A stretch of 64,000 bases of DNA from Anas platyrhynchos. Its lineage: Eukaryota; Chordata; Aves; Anseriformes; Anatidae. The position numbers and the translations under genes were made by a program. This document shows, piece by piece, positions 24,249-36,102 of the stretch (positions are counted from its first letter, which is position 1; each line of letters starts with the position of its first letter). The stretch spans positions 108,333,001 through 108,397,000 of the forward strand of contig NC_092588.1 of the NCBI RefSeq assembly GCF_047663525.1. Reading direction: 5' to 3'. The notes below the pieces were generated by a model. That model ran no database searches, was not told the DNA's origin, and saw only the letters and a program-made list of their open reading frames with translations.

Positions 24249-27200
24249 CTGAAAAGGAGCAAAGAGTAACAAATTACTGAATGGTAAGTCAGCGAAGAAA
24301 ACAAACTGGCAGAAGACAAAATCTTATGTACAGATGTCCCTAACTGTGTGACACAAATGCACTGAGGAAAACTTATCCCATTGCAAAAGAGACCAATAAA
24401 ACTGTCCTTGCCAATGACTCACTGTGTACGGACACTACAGAGGTCTCGTAAAGATGTAAGATTAAAAGAAGTGCAATAGCAAAGCATATCATAAGCAATA
24501 CTGAAAATTCCCTGACACAACTCTGATATATATATATTAATGGATTTGAGTTGCACATCTAGCATTTCTACAGCAGGACATTTTACTTTTCTTCTTTGGC
24601 TACAGAAATACAGCAGAAGCTTTGGAACTAATATGCAAAGGCCTTGCATTAAAACCAGGGTAGAGGTGATGAGGTGCAAAGAAAGATGAAACTGTCAAAT
24701 ACGAGAAAGACTGAAGCCATGAGACCACAGCATGCAGTCTGAATCCTGGGGGAATGAAAAGAAGTCATGGGGAGAAAAGAGACAGCGACTGCATCTAGGG
24801 TTTTCCTTGTATTTTTTGAAAATGTGGGAATTTGTGTTAATAGCAAAAACCTTGTGGCAAAGTGATTTTTATTTCCCTCATTGTTCTTCCATGACTCCAT
24901 CTCTTATCTAAGTAGCAAACACATAACTTGGTCACTCGCTGCAGAGACAGAAGCACACAAACCTATTTTTGTGTTTTGGAAAACATCCTGGGGGTGAGCT
25001 GAAACATGACTTACCAAACAAGCTTTTAACTTCAGATTCAGGAACGTAGAACGGTGGGCCTGGAAAGGAAACGGTGAAGCTAATCAGAGAGGAGACAAAT
25101 TTTTGTACTGCGACAGAAGAGCCAGAGCCAGCTGTAGCCCCTGTGTGCAGTACCACCTGCAGGAACCAGAAACACCACATAGGAGAACTGGAGGCACCCT
25201 GGTGGACCCCCTGGCAGCTTCAGGTGCTGCTGCTGCAGCAAAATCTCTAGGCTGCAGCCAAGGCAGCCACGTTGTCAGAAGAGGGAAGGTCACAAACACA
25301 CCATGGATACAACCACTCTCACTGCCGTGTGTGAATCGGGCCAATAATCCCTTTATAGTGCAACGGCATAATTAAAGCTAAAAGCTGAATAGTGAGAGGG
25401 AGAGCAGTGAATTAGGCTATTGTGGCTAATGACAACAAGACCTTCTCTCTGAAGGGTAATTATGCTGAAGAGATCAAAAGCAGCAAGAAATCTATCTTTT
25501 GTGAATTTGTGATTAAAATGATAACAATAATATAATAAAAACTAAACTTTGGCATGTAATAAAAGTTATAATAAGGAAAAACACTTCATGGTAGTACAGA
25601 ATTTCACCTCTTCCAGGCATATGCAGACCACGTTTGCAGACCATGTTTGTTAAAAAAGCTGAGGAAGATCCTGATATATATCTAACACATCTTTACACAA
25701 TTCTTGTTAATGCAAAACCAAAACATGAACAGTGCAAAGTTCTCACCTTTGTGTTTGTTTGGATCATATAAAACAGTAACAAGGAGATAAGAAGAATTTT
25801 TCTCCATTAGGGAGATCATCAGACTGGCATAGCTAAAAGGAAATAGCGATGCTTTATTATTTTGGAACTGCACAAACATTGAAGCACAGCATTCAAAATA
25901 TTCACCAAAGAAAGTAACATGTAGTCCTGTGTGGAGACAAGTCAAACTGATCCACACAGAAACTCAGCAGAGATAAACGAGCATGAAATTCATGAAACAT
26001 CTCAAAGAAAGGTTTCTGGACGCTTTGATAAAAAAGCTTTTCTTATTTCTCATGTTCTTCTCAAAACCAACACCGTATTCATCCGTCACAGTCTAGAACA
26101 CAGTACAGAACACAGGACTGATTTATGAAATTATTTGAATTCAGAATGAAATTATTTGGATTCACGTATCTAATTCAAAAATCCTGGGAGCAGGGTCAAA
26201 CTACGTTTGGGTTGGCTGCAGGCAAGAATGAAAAATTGGAGCAAAGAGAAGTGAGGGGAAGATGAAGAGAGGGAAGAGACGCAGATGGGGTGAAAAGGAA
26301 ATAATAACATTCAGATGACACTTGCAGCTCTGCTGCTTCTGGGTTGCACCAAACCACATATTTTCCCACCAAGAGGTAGGGCCGCTTCCTGAAGGAAGCT
26401 CACAAATCTAGAGCACCGCGCTCTGCAGCTGCGGCTGATGCTTAGGGCAGAAAAAAAAAACTAGTTTAGGTTACTCTGCTCAGTGAAAGAGGGCTTCTCG
26501 ACAGGTGGCAGAAGGTAACAAAATTGTGTCAGTGGATACATTAGAGGAAAGAGTAACTGCTAAGCGAATTTACTAACCGTGGTCTGTCGCATGGGTTCAC
26601 AGCCACTAGAGCTCCTCTGTCCCAAACCCCATCAAACTTGCCAACAATTGCACTATAAAAAGATGAGGAAAAAGGCTTAAAAATACTGACAAGGCACCTT
26701 CATCCTTACTCAGATACTTCTGAGCAGTCGGCAGCAGTCTCCAGCTGGCTGTGCAGACCCGATTTGTTGTTAGGATCCAGCCTTCTCACAACCCAGAACA
26801 TTATGAACTGGGTGGCAAGAAGCCCTCTGGTGTGGTCCTGCCATGGTAGATAGCATGGGGTGCTGGAATTGCTTGGTATTTCCCCATTTCCAGGGTGTGC
26901 TGAGACGAGGCAGGGGGAAGAAACACTTTTTAAACACTTTTGGGATACCAGTCTGATGTTTTTGCAGTCACAACGTGCCATGACCCCTGAGGCAGCACCG
27001 ACATACGTTTGGGACATCGTTAACTCACGAATTCCTTCTAGGACCTACACATGATTTTAAACACAGGGTAAGGAAGGCACCTCACTGCTTTAGGATTGCT
27101 GAGCACAGCACACTCAGTAACTTTAAGCACCCCAATCCCCAGCCACGTGCTCAGGACAGTTAGCCTCAGTCTGCAATTTGTTCAATCTTATTAAAGTGAA

Positions 27201-30200
27201 GTTACTGTGGTACTTGCCTCAGTCTAACACTGTGACAGACATCATTTTTGCTCCTGAATGTTCTGGCAGACGGCTTCACTGACTACCTAAAGCCTGCAAG
27301 CAGCCCAGACTGTTGGAAAATGCCTTTATTCATGGGTGTTAAGAGCAGTCAGGGTGACACTAGAGATGAGGATGTTTACAGGCAGGAAAAGCCTTGTTTC
27401 TGGTAATTATTAAACCAGGAAATTAGAGAGCAAAGTAATAATAAAATAAGTTGCATAATTTTAAAGGAAGTCTGAAATACGTTTACTTACTGAGGAAAAA
27501 AAAAAAAAAAAGTCTGCAATACCTTTCTGCCTACTGGGAGAGTGTCTGAGTCCAATTGCATCACCTCTGTCTTCACTTCTCCCTGCCCTGCTGCTCGTTT
27601 CTTTGCAATGGCATCGCTGAGTTTCTGGCGTCTAACCCAGAAGCTGAGCCTGTACTTCCCGCTCTGCTGCGATGAGACACGATAACGCTGCAGATTCCTG
27701 ACTCCTCTTAGAGCTTGCCAAGACCAAGCACCTAATTTAAATAAGCAGCATCTTATAAGAAAGGAGGGTTTTAAAGAGACAGCTAAACAGGCAGTGGGGA
27801 TGAGGGGGCAGGTGACAAACTTCATTTTCTGACACTTGCAGGCTGTTCTCTCTGCATAGACGAGTCTGCTGCAAGACCTCAGGAAAACCCCTGCCATTTT
27901 TTTCCACCTCTTTTTTCTTTCCACCTCCCATCTGGTCTAACTGGAACGGTGGCGGTGGCTCCACACAGGCATTGCCATTGCAGGTACTTTGCTCCCCATG
28001 GATTTCACCAGGGACTGCAGACATCGCAGGCTGTGGGCAGCCCCATGCTGCAGCCTTTCCCTGGTGCCCAGATCCCAGGAGCTCCTGCACATCTGGGTGC
28101 TCCCTGCCTGCCTCTACATCCCATTTGCTTCCGAGGAGAACCAAGCCAGGAGAAAATGGAAGAAAGGTACACGGCTTCCTTTCATCCTGATTCCATCAGG
28201 ATGAAGCTAAGCTATTAGGAAGCAGTCCTTTTGAATCTACCTTTCACTGTACCAGACTTCAGCCTCACTTTATCTCCTGCTATAAGTTTATACGACATGC
28301 AGCATGAGAGATGGCAGTCTAGATACTACTACGATTAATAGAAATTAACATCTAAAACAGCAATTCACATATCCACACAAATCCTACTTCTTTTTGGTAA
28401 TGACGTTGTGAATTGCTATCCCTGCACACGTTTAGTAGTTTCGGTTAAAGCAATTTTTATTTATAGTCTGGTAGCTATAATTGTATTAGGACGTAAGATG
28501 ATTGTGTAACATAACTGTTTAACACACCTCCCAGAGTTCCCACAAAGAGCAGTAATTCCTGTTACTCTTTAACCAGCAAGAGCCTTTGAAATGTCTCATT
28601 CTGACAAAGGTCACAAGTAGATCTGAGTTTTCCCCTAATGAATGCTAGGCGAGGAGATCAAAAGGATTTGTTTGCAGGCCAGCCTCGGCAAGAGAGAAAT
28701 AAGTTTAATTTCCATAATTACTGGGTAATTAATCAAATGTCTGTACATAGAAACTAGAACTGTGTGTGCATTTTTGTAGTCACAGGTATCTGCTGACTGC
28801 TGTAGGGAACGAGGTTTGTACATTTGTCAGAGCAGCACCCAGCACAGAACCACGCATCCAGAACACGTACCTGCCAGTTTGTTTTGTGAGTGACAAACCC
28901 ATCTACTGGGCCCATTAACAGCAACTGAAGTTTTCACTAGTTACCTATTTTCGGTTTACTTCGTAGTATCATTCCACCGCATTACGATGGAAGTTAGAGA
29001 TTTTACCACGCTACCAGCTACCGAACTTAGAACCAAAATTTTCAAAAACTGCAGGTGAGAAGCTCGAGCAGTCCCTGGGCAGCTTGTCAGCTCGCAGCTA
29101 GAGGGGCTTCTAGGACTCCACACAGCAAGAAGCTACATCACGGGGGAAAGGTGAGGAGGAAACCAGGCAGTATCTACAAAGTCACTTTCATATACTGCCC
29201 ATCCATTCCAAAGTGTTCATTTTTGCAAGACTCCTTTTATCCACACTCTGAACCAAACAGCTGCAACAGCAGAAGTCTTAGCATCTCTATTCTCTAGAGG
29301 ACTTTGGTCTCCAGTAATGAATACAAAGGGGACCATTAAGCAAGCACTGTGTTCTTGTGTCCTAAGCGACCTATTATTCCTGTACATGTTGACTCTCTGA
29401 AAAGCCCATCCACATAAAGATCAAGACTTGACCTCCTCCTCCTAATTGAACAGCCAGGGAACAAATTGTTACTGACAGTTGTTTGTATGAACACACATAA
29501 CCTCACCAAAACCTTAAACTCTAGGGTAAATTGTGTCAGAGTAAGAAATACAAGAGGAAGGAACTACAGTAGAGGACACTGGGCATCTTCAGCTTCCTTC
29601 AAGATACATTTCAAAACGAGAAGCATCACTTTCTTGCATGCTCTCCAATCTCCAGCTACCCCAGCACTGATGTAGGTCTGGGGACATTTCAGGACAGGCT
29701 TACACATGCCTATTGTGAACATCTTCTGGGGACAAATAAACCAGATGCATTACTGTCCAAGGCAGAGTCTTCTATGCTAGAGGCCATGACAGTCTCTGTA
29801 CAACTCTGTGTAATCTCTGCAAAATTCCCCACCAGCTGACAGCTGAGCAGGAAGTCAGGTGCAAAACCACCCCAAGACCTGAGAAGTGACTTTGAGGCCA
29901 CAGAGAACAGTGGGCTGAAATATTTTTCTGGAGACAGTAGCGTGGACTGTGCTGAAATATTTTGCATTTTCCATTGGGTCTTGTAACTGATAAAGAACGA
30001 ATAAGAAATAAGGACATTTTAGCACTAAAATCCTTCAGAAGATATCTGTAAGTTGAGCCATATTTGTAAAGGCACGTGATTGACAATATTTTAAAAGGGA
30101 CATAAATTGGAAGGATGTTAAGTATTTTAAACCCATTGAGAAAAGTATAAGTAAAGCATGGTGCACATAACCAATGGGTACAGCTTACTCATGAATATGT

Positions 30201-33084
30201 TAATCAAATAATTTTGGGGAAAAATATATTTAGTACTTAGTTACAGGAAAAGCTGTCTAAGACAACACCTCTGGTATATTCTCTTCACTTTCACTAAGCT
30301 ACTCTGAGTAAGGGATTGTGCTAGGATTTTGCCTTGTAGAATCAATCAATAATATTGAATGCAATTTGTTTTTACTGCAAAAGCAAACGTGGTTTCCTAT
30401 AACTTTTAGATGACAGCTTAGACAAGCCCGTTTAAAGATATTTAGCTGCCATCTTTACCTAATGGTCAACAGCAGGGGTAATTTTTGTTGGATATTGGCT
30501 ATTCACATTTCTCACACAAGTTAATAAGATTTTTCTTGAGAGGATCTGGTTCAAATAAAATAATTTGACAGTATGAACATGTTTGACTATAGGAAATTGT
30601 AGGACACACTGTGGACTCCTACCTGGACAAATCATAAATACTGCAGCAGTACAGACAAATGTTTCCAGAGGTACTCTAGGATGAAAAGAGAGAAAAAATA
30701 TTCATCAACAAACTACATCTTTAAATATACACTTAGGTGTCATGAAGAAAAAAATATTATGTATTTATTTATTTTAAACCAAGGTACACCTCCTGTTCCC
30801 TTCCATAGAGGTTCTGATCTATCAAGGCATGTGACTGTCCAATTTTGAAATATGCTATCCTCTGAACTTCATATTCAGGCCTTCCAAAGTTATGTGAAAA
30901 GAAAGACAAAGTAATAAGCTCAAAACAAGAACTTCTTGCAAAACTACAACCCAGTGTTTCTTTTCAGACCTCATTAGGAGAAATGAACAACTACCAGCAA
31001 GACAGTGGCATAAAAGCAGAAGGACTTGTTTGCTCAGTTATGCCTGCATTGCGTGGCTGACCACACCAGACCGTTTGGCAACGCAGGAAACCTACCTGCA
31101 ACTTCTTTGCTCCCGCAATCCCTGGGACTGGCTCCTCACAATAAGATAGACCCTGGTCTGCAAAAAACTCCTTCAGCGCTTGCTCGCTGATGTCCACTCC
31201 GACGATGCTGTGTCCCAGGTCAGCCAGCCTGCACGCAGCAGAGAGGTCCCAGGTTTACTGAGGCCCACAGCTCAGGCCGTTACTGTATGTGCACCTCAAT
31301 ATGTATTTGCTAGAGAAATGCTCGCTCAAGCTTGGTTCTAGTATGCACTGGTGTGTCTCCTCTTTCTGGAGTTTCCACGTTATTGAACACCACCCCTGCA
31401 CGATCAGAGTTTAAGGTAGCACCCCTCAGCATGCAGCTGATGAGGACTCACAGGCTTTATTTATATCCCATTGCTTAATCATTGCTTTCTATGAGCACAG
31501 TGGAAAGGAAGACTGCCCTGGCAGTGGCGCTCAGTGAGACAAGGCAGCAGGGTGAGGGTCCTCACTGAGGCAGTGGCATGCCTCGGGGCCTGTGGCCAGC
31601 TTAGGAACCCATCACCATGACCAGTCGTGGTCACTGGGGCTAACTGGGGGGTGCAGATCAGTTGGGGTGGGTTTGGCTCATGTCCCTTACCCCCAGGGAG
31701 CAGCACAGGCTTACACAGCCCCTAATAATAAATTATAACCCAGCCAAAAACTAGTGAAAGTAACATTAAGAAATGTAAAAAAAGTTGTATTTAGCACAAA
31801 TCACCTAAACTCCTAGGTGTGACATGCCACGTGGTCCCATGAGCACGTACTCTGGCACAGCCAGGCTCACTGGGAGCCATTTAAGCCGGCATCACCAAAA
31901 AATGAAGCAGCCATTAGGGCACAGCTTCTGCCACTCTGTCTGTCACAAATCCGGCATTCCCCAGGCTGAACTCAGGGCGGTCAGAAGGACGCCCAGGCTA
32001 TTCCTCAGCCATCCCATTTACACCACTAAACCAAGTGCCACGAAATGAAACGGAGCAAGCCTCCAGTCTGCCGCCAGCTGTTGTAGGGCTGGGAATTCCC
32101 CCTCTCCCTCCCTCCCTCCCCACATCACTGAGATTTTCGCTGTTCTAACCTGTGCCGTTTCGTACCTTTTCATGTCTACTGCTTTACCGCAAAGTGGGAA
32201 AAATATCCTCAGTCCACTCCTGCCGCTTAAGAGCACATCCAGGTACTTCTCCAGCAGCCTGCGGAAGAACAGACATTTTTCACTTTGTGCTGACCCACCA
32301 AGAGCCAAGCGCTACAAGGTAACATACAAACTCCACGATGGGATACACAGCCAGTTAGGAAGGCTATTAGAAGTAAAAGCAAGAGCTGTGAACATTCAGC
32401 TTCCATTTTCTCGGAAAGTGAACTTCATTTCTGTTGAGCAAATTTGTCCTGGTTTCTGTTTGCTCACCTTCTCGGGTAAACAAACCCAACTTACCCACTT
32501 CTAAAAGGGCCGCGGCAGGCAGCTTAAACAGAACGACGAGTAAGCCCCTGGATCAATCATAGATACATGCCTCAAGTGTAAGTTTTATTGGTTACAAGAC
32601 CTTACAATTAGGTTTTCTCCCAGGGCACAATAATTGCCCCAGCGCTGCTTTAGGCCCCGCTTTCATGACAGCAGCGCGGAGCCTTTGCAGCAGAGAACTT
32701 ACGGCTTTTAGCCAGGTCACCTAAACTTTAAAACGTGATTTAAGGAGGAATATCTCTAAATGCAATGATTTTTTTTTCTTTTTTTCTTTTTTGCTGCCAT
32801 TTTTTAACAAGTGGATGTCACAGGGTTATTTTAACGTCCAGGCAGCGCCTGTTTCCCCGCGTTTCCCTACTCAAGCCCTGCAGTTTTAGGGGGTTTTGTT
32901 GGCCCGGCCCCTCTCCCCGCTGGCCGGGGCGGGGGGCGGCGGTGCCGTACGGGTGCCCGTGCTCCTTGTGGAAGGCGGCCGCCCCCGTCTCCCACTTGTG
33001 CAGCCACTCCTGCGCCGTCAGCACCCTGTCCGCCTGGGCACGGCCGCCCTGCAGCTCGGCGGGCACGCCAGCAGCGCCGTCCAT
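24133..33084 (-). CDS. TPMT: TPMT, thiopurine S-methyltransferase (8 coding exons)
   Basis: This is a cytosolic SAM-dependent methyltransferase that S-methylates thiopurines and other aromatic or heterocyclic thiols. Eight coding exons with GT-AG borders and matching phases total 735 bp, or 244 aa against 245 in human. The SAM-binding core includes [12 protein letters not shown] (about 64-75) and [10 protein letters not shown] (81-90). The human E90 contact is D88 here. Residues equivalent to the human deficiency alleles are the normal ones: A78 (human A80, TPMT*2), A152 (A154) and Y238 (Y240, TPMT*3 alleles). The C-terminus ends LYILKFVA, slightly different from human LYLLTEK. The gene is head-to-head with KDM1B. 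The 3.9-kb intron 4 (26653-30622) and the others hold no recognised gene. Confidence 0.95.
25015..25059 (-). CDS. TPMT: TPMT coding exon 7
   Basis: A 45-bp exon with acceptor CCTTTCCAG|GCCCAC and donor TTTG|GTAAGT. It encodes [14 protein letters not shown] (193-206), the conserved PPFYVP loop. Confidence 0.95.
25747..25832 (-). CDS. TPMT: TPMT coding exon 6
   Basis: Acceptor TCCTTTTAG|CTATGC and donor AAAG|GTGAGA. It encodes residues 163-192 including [15 protein letters not shown]. Confidence 0.95.
26578..26652 (-). CDS. TPMT: TPMT coding exon 5
   Basis: Acceptor TTTTATAG|TGCAAT and donor CCACG|GTTAGT (a non-consensus but acceptable GTTAGT). It encodes [20 protein letters not shown] (139-158), containing the DRGA motif equivalent to human R152 and A154. 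Confidence 0.94.
30623..30675 (-). CDS. TPMT: TPMT coding exon 4
   Basis: A 53-bp exon with acceptor TTCATCCTAG|AGTACC and donor TCCAG|GTAGGA. It encodes [17 protein letters not shown] (121-137) and part of S138. Confidence 0.95.
31096..31228 (-). CDS. TPMT: TPMT coding exon 3
   Basis: Acceptor GCGTGCAG|GCTG and donor TTGCAG|GTAGGT. It encodes residues 76-120, including [18 protein letters not shown] and [10 protein letters not shown]. Confidence 0.95.
32166..32258 (-). CDS. TPMT: TPMT coding exon 2
   Basis: Acceptor TTCCGCAG|GCTG and donor AAAAG|GTACGA. It encodes P45-R76 including [15 protein letters not shown], the start of the SAM-binding fold. Confidence 0.95.
32951..33084 (-). CDS. 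TPMT: TPMT coding exon 1
   Basis: It encodes residues 1-44 plus two bases of P45 (MDGAAGV ... [19 protein letters not shown]). The exon itself probably begins at 33093, behind a strong acceptor (CTCCTTCTCCCACAG). This implies at least one upstream non-coding exon, as in human. The donor reads CACCC|GTACGG. No in-frame upstream ATG exists: the longer open frame begins with TTG. Confidence 0.93.
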
Positions 33085-33295
33085 TTCCAGCGGCTGTGGG
33101 AGAAGGAGAGAAAGCAGGGTCAGCCGGCACAACACGCGAGCCCTGCTCTATTTTGCCAGAGCGCTGCGCTGCCTGCAGTGCCCCCCCAAAAGGGTCTCCA
33201 GCCCCATCCCTCCCTCCCCATCTCCCGGCTGGGGACCGGGGGCTGTGGCAGGGCCGCACCGAGCCGTGCTGGCGCCTCCCTCTCGCTGTGCTGAG

Positions 33296-33356
33296 CGGAA
33301 GAGGAGGAGGAGGAGGAGAGGGAGGAGGAGGAGGAGGAGGAGGAGAGGGAGGAGGA
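33296..33356. repeat. GGA polypurine tract
   Basis: Runs of GAG/GGA without a pyrimidine for about 60 nt, directly before the candidate uORF ATG of the KDM1B leader. Confidence 0.85.
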
Positions 33357-33379
33357 TGGCGCTGGGGACGGCCGCAGCG
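33356..33379 (+). other. KDM1B: Inferred 3' part of KDM1B non-coding exon 1
   Basis: A strong donor GCAGCG|GTGAGTGAG ends this stretch at 33379. The exon's 5' end (transcription start) cannot be placed. It would contain an ATG at 33356 with A at -3 and G at +4 that opens a short uORF. No transcript data support it yet. Confidence 0.4.
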
Positions 33380-33526
33380 GTGAGTGAGTGCCCCCTCTCC
33401 CCCCTCGGGCGGCGGGGCAGGTGCAGCGCGCCCCCGCCTCACCTCCTCGCCCCCCTCCATCCCTCCCTCCCTCTCCTTCTCTCTTCCTCCCTCTCCCTCT
33501 CCCCTTCCCCTTCCCTCTCCCCTCAG

Positions 33527-33578
33527 CTGTAGCAGGAGGCGGCGCGGACACGCGTGGATGTGGGCTCCGGCCGCTGAG
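33527..33578 (+). other. KDM1B: Inferred KDM1B non-coding exon 2
   Basis: A 65-nt pyrimidine tract ends in CAG at 33524-33526, an exceptionally strong acceptor. The following 52 nt end in GCTGAG|GTGAGC, a consensus donor. Spliced to the start-codon exon at 36090 it makes a plausible leader. It may instead be part of a longer first exon. Confidence 0.45.
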
Positions 33579-33589
33579 GTGAGCGCCTG

Positions 33590-33640
33590 GCAGGGGCCGG
33601 GGCTGGGGTCGGGGCTGGGGTCGGGGCTGGGGCCGGCGCC
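33590..33640. repeat. GGGGCTGGGGTC 12-bp G-rich array
   Basis: Seven GGGG blocks spaced by CC, CT or TC occur within about 50 nt just downstream of the candidate donor at 33578. The pattern fits a G-quadruplex on the plus strand. Confidence 0.8.
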
Positions 33641-33878
33641 CCGAGCTGTGTGAAGCTGTGCGCGGCCCCTCGCTCCCGTTCCCCTCTCTTCCTGTCTTTT
33701 ATTTAATTTATCTCTCCTCTCTTTCCTTTTTATTATTATTATTTCTCCCCCCTCCCAAGCCAAACTTGCTGTCAACTCCCCGCGGGGCTTTCCCCTATAG
33801 GCCAGGCAGGGCGAAATGTTGCGGCGAGGGGCACGCTGTGTGTCCCCCTCTCCCCTGTCATGGGGCGCGTTTCCTCGG

Positions 33879-33998
33879 CCGGTAACACCATATTTATAGG
33901 GCACACAGCCAGTAAGACCACGTTTGTAGGGTTCAGACCCAGCAAGACCACATTTATAGGGCGCAGAGCCAGCAAGACCCCGCTCACAGGGCGCAGAG
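33879..33998. repeat. 30-bp minisatellite, four copies
   Basis: Exact 30-bp period with units at 33879, 33909, 33939 and 33969. The consensus begins CCAGCAAGACCACATTTATA and ends GGGCGCAGAG. Units 3 and 4 match best at the ends, and the first unit is the most diverged. It lies in the first large intron of KDM1B. Confidence 0.9.
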
Positions 33999-34712
33999 CC
34001 CCCGAGCTCCGTGAGGTGCGCGCTGTTTGCTCCCTCTCCAAGGAGCTGGGGGTTGTGGGGTGAGGCCGGTGGGGTCTCTGGAGGGGAATTGGGGACGAAG
34101 TGACACGCAGCTGGATAACAATGGCCTTCCTGCAGCTAGCCGGTCGCCTCCTGCCCACCTCCTCGTCCCCGGGCAGCACTGACAGCGCAGACATATTCGG
34201 GCTCCCTTACCGCCAGCCTCCGCCCTGACAAACCCGAGGCCTGCCTGAGCCTTCAACATCCTCAGAGAACTTCTTAGCGAGCCATAACTGCCTCGTTTCT
34301 CTCATTTTTTCCCCTCCCACCGTCACAAATGCAAGGAAACAGCACCGGTGTGCCTCCTGGGATCCTCACACCTCTCCTGCGACCACCTGCAGACCAGCCA
34401 GGGCCAGCAGGGAGGACAGAGCCTCTGCCCAAATGGCAACAGTATTCAGGGAAGGTTAGCTAGTGTCCACTGCCAGGAGGATACATGAAGGTGATACAAA
34501 GCCATACTGTTGTGCCCCGGACCCAGAGGGACAGCCCCAGAGGAGAACAGGCACCGTTTCCTGGGGCTTTACACAGTGCTTTGGGGAAACGTCATGCAAA
34601 TGCCAGCAGTTGGCTCTCCTGTCTCTCCTTCCATCCTCATCCACCCCCACGCACAGTGGGGGAAGCTGTGGTGGAACATTGTTGGCTTTTTGGGGGAGTA
34701 AACATTGCCTTT

Positions 34713-34764
34713 TTTTCCTCTCTAATTATATATATAACTAGAGAGGAAAATATATAATTTCCTC

Positions 34765-34797
<33 letters not shown>
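34713..34797. repeat. Inverted repeat plus (TA)n tract
   Basis: TTTTCCTCTCT (34713-34723) and its exact complement AGAGAGGAAAA (34740-34750) flank a TA-rich loop. A further direct copy TTTCCTCTCTAAT follows at about 34758, leading into (AT)14 to 34797. Confidence 0.85.
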
Positions 34798-34803
<6 letters not shown>

Positions 34804-36102
34804 AAAAAATATTAATTTTTGTATTGGTTTGTCCAAACTCATTTCTCTTCTCACATATATTGTGTTAATCTTCCCTTCCCTTCTGCACCCAAATCAATTC
34901 CCTCTGTCTTGAGGGCAGAATAAAGCAGTGACTTACTTGGTTTATGTCAGCTTCATTTGAAACTTCGTAAAGATGCTCGTTCTGTCCTCCTGCTACCTTT
35001 ACTTCTGGCAAAATTCATGAATGTAGCTACTGCTAGCACATCCCAGCTTGAACAAGGAGGATGCGGCCTGGAACAACAGGGAGAATTGAGAAATTCCAGA
35101 AAATATTAAAAAAATTAAAAAATAAAAATTGCAACCTAGTCCCTACTGCAACAAGATAACCTTCGTGACTCAGTGCTGTAGTACCAGGGTTTTATTTCCA
35201 TTTCCTTTATGTGTGGTGGAGTGCATTTAGATTTAATTCTTCCTCCAGGTTCTCCTTATTTTATTTTATCCCCTGCAAAAAGAACGCCTTTGATAATACC
35301 ATTTTAAATGTGCTTTCATATCTCTGGCATGCTTTCTCACACTACATGCTTTCCAGCTTGCATGATGAATTATGGTCTTCCTGTTCCCACCAATGTAGTT
35401 AAAGACAAGTATAGATCTATCTCGTGGTGTTAAACTTTTTTTCTCCCAAAGTATGTTTAATAACTAAGTTTGCGATATTCCAGTTGCCTAAAATTGCAAT
35501 GCAAATGCAGCTGTTTAGGCTTTGCATTCTGATGCCTTTTTACAGGAGGGTGTGAGACAGGAGAGTCTAGGAAATGGTATTTCACTTGGCATTAAACATC
35601 TCTTGATCAGGCTGTTTGGAAAAGTGCTTTGCAGTGCAAATCTCTTGCCACCGATAAATCAGTAGTTAGTAGGAAGTGCATTGTGGAGACTGGTATTTCA
35701 AAGCTTGCATTATGGACTGATGTCTATTCACTTTGCCAACCCTAATTCCAGTCCAGATCTTGACGTAAAGCAAACACAAATCAGATTATTGAAATCCAGG
35801 GTATGCTGATCTGGAATAGCCTGTCAGGATGTACTCCAGGATCTAATCTTAACTCTGAATTTAGTTTAAAATAAGATTGTTGTTCCTTTCCTCATGGTGC
35901 CTCGTTCTCCTTTCTCCCCTGAACTGATAGCCGAGCTAAACAGATTTCTGTCTAGGTAACTCTGACTGAAGTAGCATTCTAAGAGTGGCTGTACTGTCCA
36001 GGTGATTAGACAGCTCTGCAAATTTGATAAATTTAATTTTTTTTTTTTCCTTAACTGTTGCTTTTTTTTTTTTTTTCTTTTCCCCCCAGGTCTAATAGTA
36101 CA

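Larger units (their letters stand above)
32880..33660. promoter_or_regulatory. TPMT/KDM1B head-to-head CpG-island promoter
   Basis: This GC-rich block lies between TPMT coding exon 1 and the inferred first exon of KDM1B, only about 260 bp apart. It includes a 61-nt GGA-rich purine tract (33296-33356), a 65-nt pure pyrimidine tract (33460-33524) and a GGGG-rich array (33590-33640). No TATA box was seen. Shared bidirectional use is inferred from the arrangement, which is the same in human. Confidence 0.75.

Noticed and set aside
27487-28144. Overlapping 145- and 135-codon minus-strand open frames in TPMT intron 4
   Set aside because: TPMT phases are satisfied without them; they lack acceptor/donor context and family resemblance.
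32867-33904. 345-codon minus-strand and 255-codon plus-strand open frames across the TPMT/KDM1B promoter
   Set aside because: They are simple-repeat translations (Glu/Gly/Arg, Pro/Ser) of polypurine and GC-rich DNA and run through known exon-intron borders.
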